Shown in pieces: positions 61,422 through 64,000 of a DNA stretch of 64,000 bases. The stretch covers positions 496,001-560,000 of the forward strand of contig NZ_SRSF01000002.1 in NCBI RefSeq assembly GCF_004803465.1, in the 5' to 3' direction. Positions within the stretch are counted from its first letter, which is position 1, and each line of letters begins with the position of its first letter. The position numbers and the translations under genes are program-made. The stretch comes from Neolewinella litorea. GTDB taxonomy: Bacteria > Bacteroidota > Bacteroidia > Chitinophagales > Saprospiraceae. The notes under the pieces were generated by a model that was not told the origin of the DNA, did no database searches, and saw only the letters and a program-made list of their open reading frames with translations.

Positions 61422-62921
61422 ATGGTAAGACTTTACCTCATTTTTTTAGCTTCTCTGGGTTGTACTGTTCTTTTGGGCAACAACATTCAGATCACCGACC
61501 TGCGGGTCGACTACGAGACCGGCAATCCCGGTTATGGCTTGCTGACCTTCGACCTTTCGTGGGAAAACTCCTGGCGCACCAGCGCGGCACCCGCCAACTG
61601 GGATGCGGCTTGGGTATTCGCCAAATACCGTGTAGGTCCGAACGGCGAGTGGCAACACATCCTGCTCACCGCGGGGGCCCCGGCTCCAACCGGCGCCGTC
61701 GTGGAAGTGATGGACGGCACCGGCGCCATGGTCTACGCCGCTGCGGACCAGGCTACCCACGCCCATTACCGGCAGACCCAGCTGCGCTGGAACCTGGCGG
61801 CCAACGGTGTAGACTACATCGACGAACTGGAATTCCGAGTATTCGGCATTGAAATGGTTTACGTACCCGAAGGTGCCTACTGGCTCGGCAGTACGGAGAA
61901 AGGAAAAGAAACGAACAAGTTTTACGCCGCCGGTGACAAGAAAAAGCGTCCCCCATACTTGGTGGCCTCCGCTGACGAGATCGCCGTCGGCACCAACGAC
62001 GGTGAACTGTACTACGAAGACAAGGACGGTGACGGGGCGGACTTTGCCGGTCCCATCCCGGCCGATTTCCCCAAAGGATTCGGTGCCTTCTACGCCATGA
62101 AGTATGAGCTGTCGCAGAAGCAATACGTCGACTTCTTCAACACCCTTACCCCGGCTCAGAAAGCGGTGCACGACATCACTGACGCCACCGGAAAAGGTAC
62201 CGACGAAGACCACAGCCGCAACTGCATCTCCTACGATCACCGCATCGGGGGCGACGCCACTACGAGTGCGCCCCACGTACCCGTCGGCTTTGTATCCATC
62301 GCCGATATGATGGCCTACTTCGACTGGTCGGGACTGCGGCCGATGTCGGAAATGGAATTCGAAAAACTGTGCCGCGGACCCGAACTGCCCGTCAAGGAAG
62401 AATACGCCTGGGGCACCGCCAAGATCGCCAAGTGGAAGTTTGAACCCGCCAACGTAAACGGCTCCGGAGAGATCCTGATCAACCTGAACAAGCTCAAGCC
62501 CACCGACGGCTACGCCGCCTACGAGAAGACTACGAAGGCTACGCGGTCCGGCTTCGGTCCCCTCCGCTCCGGCATCTTCTCCGCCAGTCTGGGACTCGGC
62601 AGCACCCGCGTCTGGAGCGGTGCCGGCTACTACGGCAACATGGAGCTCTCGGGCAACCAGTGGGAAGGCGTAGTGAGCGTGACCCACGCCGATGGCCGCT
62701 CGTTCACGAACCGCCACGGCAACGGCTTCCTGCCCGAAAGTGGATACGCCGACGTACCCACCTGGCCCCAAACCGAGCACGGCATCGGCGCCCGCGGCGG
62801 GCGCAGCAACAGCGACGAGGACTACCTCCGGGTAGCCGACCGCAGCTACATGACCCTGACCGAATACGACCAACACTCCCGCAACTTTTACATGCAGTTC
62901 CGCGGTGTGCGCGGCTTATAA
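61422..62921 (+). CDS. SUMF1/formylglycine-generating-enzyme-fold exported protein
   Basis: A 499-residue exported protein (signal about 1-19, MVRLYLIFLASLGCTVLLG). The N-terminal beta domain has NPGYGLLTFDLSWENSWRTS (a Bacteroidetes-specific module). The SUMF1 fold runs from about residue 145, with MVYVPEGAYWLGS, MKYELSQKQYVDFFN, GLRPMSEMEFEKLCRGPE, ELSGNQWEG and ARGGRSNSDEDYLRVADRS. The active-site Cys pair of true FGE is not seen, so it is probably non-enzymatic. The start of the following T9SS cargo gene is 22 bases away, so they form an operon. Confidence 0.84.
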   Translation: MVRLYLIFLASLGCTVLLGNNIQITDLRVDYETGNPGYGLLTFDLSWENSWRTSAAPANWDAAWVFAKYRVGPNGEWQHILLTAGAPAPTGAVVEVMDGTGAMVYAAADQATHAHYRQTQLRWNLAANGVDYIDELEFRVFGIEMVYVPEGAYWLGSTEKGKETNKFYAAGDKKKRPPYLVASADEIAVGTNDGELYYEDKDGDGADFAGPIPADFPKGFGAFYAMKYELSQKQYVDFFNTLTPAQKAVHDITDATGKGTDEDHSRNCISYDHRIGGDATTSAPHVPVGFVSIADMMAYFDWSGLRPMSEMEFEKLCRGPELPVKEEYAWGTAKIAKWKFEPANVNGSGEILINLNKLKPTDGYAAYEKTTKATRSGFGPLRSGIFSASLGLGSTRVWSGAGYYGNMELSGNQWEGVVSVTHADGRSFTNRHGNGFLPESGYADVPTWPQTEHGIGARGGRSNSDEDYLRVADRSYMTLTEYDQHSRNFYMQFRGVRGL

Positions 62922-62943
62922 TTCACCGACAACTCCATCCATC

Positions 62944-63669
62944 ATGTCACAAGAAATCAATAAGCCCATGGCAACCCTACGTTCCTTCTTCCTGCTCGTC
63001 GCCCTCTGCATAGCCACCCCTTCCTGGGCCCAGTTTGTCGGCGGGTTTGGCAGCGGTGCCACCGCCACCGGCTTCGGTGGTCAGGCCCAGCTGCCCCTTA
63101 CCCTGCTCAACTTTGATGCTGAACTCAAGAACGACCAGGTGGCGCTGCAGTGGTCTACTATTCACGAGATCGGCACCTCGCACTTTGTTGTCGAGCGCAC
63201 CGCCGATGGCAACACCTTCTCGCCGGTTGGCCGCGTCTCCGCCGCGGGTATGTCGCCCCAGGGGTTGACCCGGAGCTACCACCTGACCGATGCCGCGCCG
63301 CTTATGGGCAGTTCGCTTTACCGCCTCAAGTCGGTTGACCTCGACGGTTCCTTTACATACTCCGAACTCGTCGAAGTTAACCGGGAAGAAAACGATCAGG
63401 CCCTCGCCTTCGCCATTCGCCCAAACCCCAGCACCGGTTCGACCATCGGCGTAGGTCTCGAAGCGCTCTCTGCCGAAGAAACCCTTTTCGTCGAGGTACT
63501 CGACCTGGCCGGCCGCCAGTTGGTGAGCCGCCGGATGCAGGGCAATCCCGGCGATTACCTGCAGCTGGAACTGAAAGACCGGCTACCCGCCGGCACGTAC
63601 TTCCTGCGCCTGAGCCAGGCTTCTACCGGCTCGCACACCAGCCGACTGATCGTAGGTCAGTCCAGATAA
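62944..63669 (+). CDS. small T9SS cargo protein with type A sorting domain
   Basis: A 241-residue protein with a signal peptide (ATG 62944, or ATG 62968 giving MATLRSFFLLVALCIATPSW). The middle fibronectin-like domain has LTLLNFDAELKNDQVALQWS and YRLKSVDLDGSFTYSELVEV. The C-terminal sorting domain has FAIRPNPSTGSTIGVGLEAL and LPAGTYFLRLSQ. The sorting domain sends it through the T9SS to the cell surface. It is co-transcribed with the SUMF1-like gene. Confidence 0.85.
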   Translation: MSQEINKPMATLRSFFLLVALCIATPSWAQFVGGFGSGATATGFGGQAQLPLTLLNFDAELKNDQVALQWSTIHEIGTSHFVVERTADGNTFSPVGRVSAAGMSPQGLTRSYHLTDAAPLMGSSLYRLKSVDLDGSFTYSELVEVNREENDQALAFAIRPNPSTGSTIGVGLEALSAEETLFVEVLDLAGRQLVSRRMQGNPGDYLQLELKDRLPAGTYFLRLSQASTGSHTSRLIVGQSR

Positions 63670-63713
63670 CTGCCACTATTGTGGTGTCCGCAACTATTGC
63701 TGCGGTATAGAGG

Positions 63714-63743
63714 AAAGGGAAAGTGGCGACACTTTCCCTTTTT
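63714..63743 (+). terminator. terminator after the T9SS cargo gene
   Basis: Arms AAAGGGAAAGTG and CACTTTCCCTTT pair perfectly over 12 bases with a GCGA loop. The second arm runs into a T tract. It lies 44 bases after the stop. Confidence 0.9.
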
Positions 63744-63881
63744 CTGTTTACCACATCCTCGGACACTCATTTTGCTCCCGGAAACTTCTGAAGACCATCC
63801 CACATTCCACCAAAGTACTACCGCTTACCGCCTACTTGCCGCCGGTAAATAAATATTAACCGGTGCACGAAATTTTTGCGT

Positions 63882-63895
63882 TAACGAAAACGTTA
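63882..63895. promoter_or_regulatory. possible LacI-type operator
   Basis: TAACG-AAAA-CGTTA is an exact inverted repeat in an AT-rich gap before the last gene. It resembles LacI-family operators in having a CG step in each half. No regulator gene is visible in the window. Confidence 0.35.
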
Positions 63896-63953
63896 CCGCG
63901 CAATTCAGGCACTGCCCTCCCGTTTTAAGTATAGTTTTCGAGATGTAATTGCT

Positions 63954-64000
63954 TTGAAACCAGACACAGATCTCCCGGCTATTGCCCTGGCGATCGATAA
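63954..64000 (+). CDS. possible start of a truncated gene (ROK-kinase-like?)
   Basis: An open frame from TTG 63954 reads LKPDTDLPAIALAID and leaves the window. The strand ALAID at the N-terminus is like the beginning of ROK sugar kinases (ALxIDIGGT), but only about 15 residues can be seen. The start codon choice is uncertain and the function is a guess. Confidence 0.3.
   Translation, partial: MKPDTDLPAIALAID

Noticed and set aside
1-64000. tRNA or rRNA genes
   Set aside because: I scanned for the T-loop GTTCRA pattern with flanking stems and for conserved rRNA stretches, and found no convincing match. A tRNAscan-SE run would settle this.

Overview
This 64 kb window is GC-rich chromosomal DNA of a Bacteroidota bacterium, most likely from the Saprospiria (Lewinella-like). 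That placement is inference. It rests on type IX secretion (T9SS) parts (a PorP/SprF-like protein and a GldK/PorK lipoprotein), T9SS C-terminal sorting domains on secreted proteins, Bacteroidetes-only families (DUF3822, LytS/LytTR pairs, GH3-like and DUF4385 proteins) and promoter boxes of the Bacteroidetes type TAnnTTTG. Several of these boxes lie only 3-6 bases before the start codon, which predicts leaderless mRNAs. I see no rRNA, tRNA or CRISPR array.

Layout. 1-5.2 kb: the tail of an unknown gene, hpt, a GNAT, a three-gene minus-strand operon (small unknown, TIGR01777 epimerase, TIGR03915 protein) and an NhaC-type antiporter. 5.2-11.3 kb: an NTF2-like protein, a DJ-1/PfpI protein, a GH3-like enzyme, a beta-barrel protein, and an operon of an anchored unknown, DUF3822 and rsmD. 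11.4-17 kb: tsaD, a glycosyltransferase, a TlpA-like thioredoxin, lspA and queG. 17-21.5 kb: gldK, porP-like and a YyaL-type protein. 21.5-31 kb: unknowns, a MgtC/DUF4010 protein, a sterol-desaturase-like protein, a subclass B1 metallo-beta-lactamase, a GNAT, an acyl-CoA oxidase/dehydrogenase and an Old Yellow Enzyme. 31-35.8 kb: a degenerate metallo-hydrolase/rhodanese protein, a small anti-sigma-like zinc-finger protein, a LytS/LytTR two-component pair and an intact IS5-family element. 35.9-43.6 kb: a 1981-residue alpha-2-macroglobulin-like protein, a YCII lipoprotein and a tocopherol cyclase homologue. 43.6-52.7 kb: an accessory locus with a giant T9SS adhesin, bordered by gene fragments and a transposase remnant. 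52.7-64 kb: a spore-photoproduct-lyase-like radical SAM protein, a hairpin-repeat cluster, argE, DUF4385, an OmpA-like protein, a ComM-type ATPase, a nuclease-fold/SPOR-like membrane fusion, and a SUMF1-like protein followed by a small T9SS cargo.

Most genes are housekeeping or envelope functions. The genes that clearly belong together are porP-like/gldK with the T9SS cargo proteins, the LytS/LytTR pair, and the DUF3822-rsmD cluster. The most unusual regions are the adhesin locus, with eleven in-register 240-base repeats and rearranged borders, two clusters of short hairpin repeats, and a family of dispersed palindromes built around ACTTAAGT at gene 3' ends.
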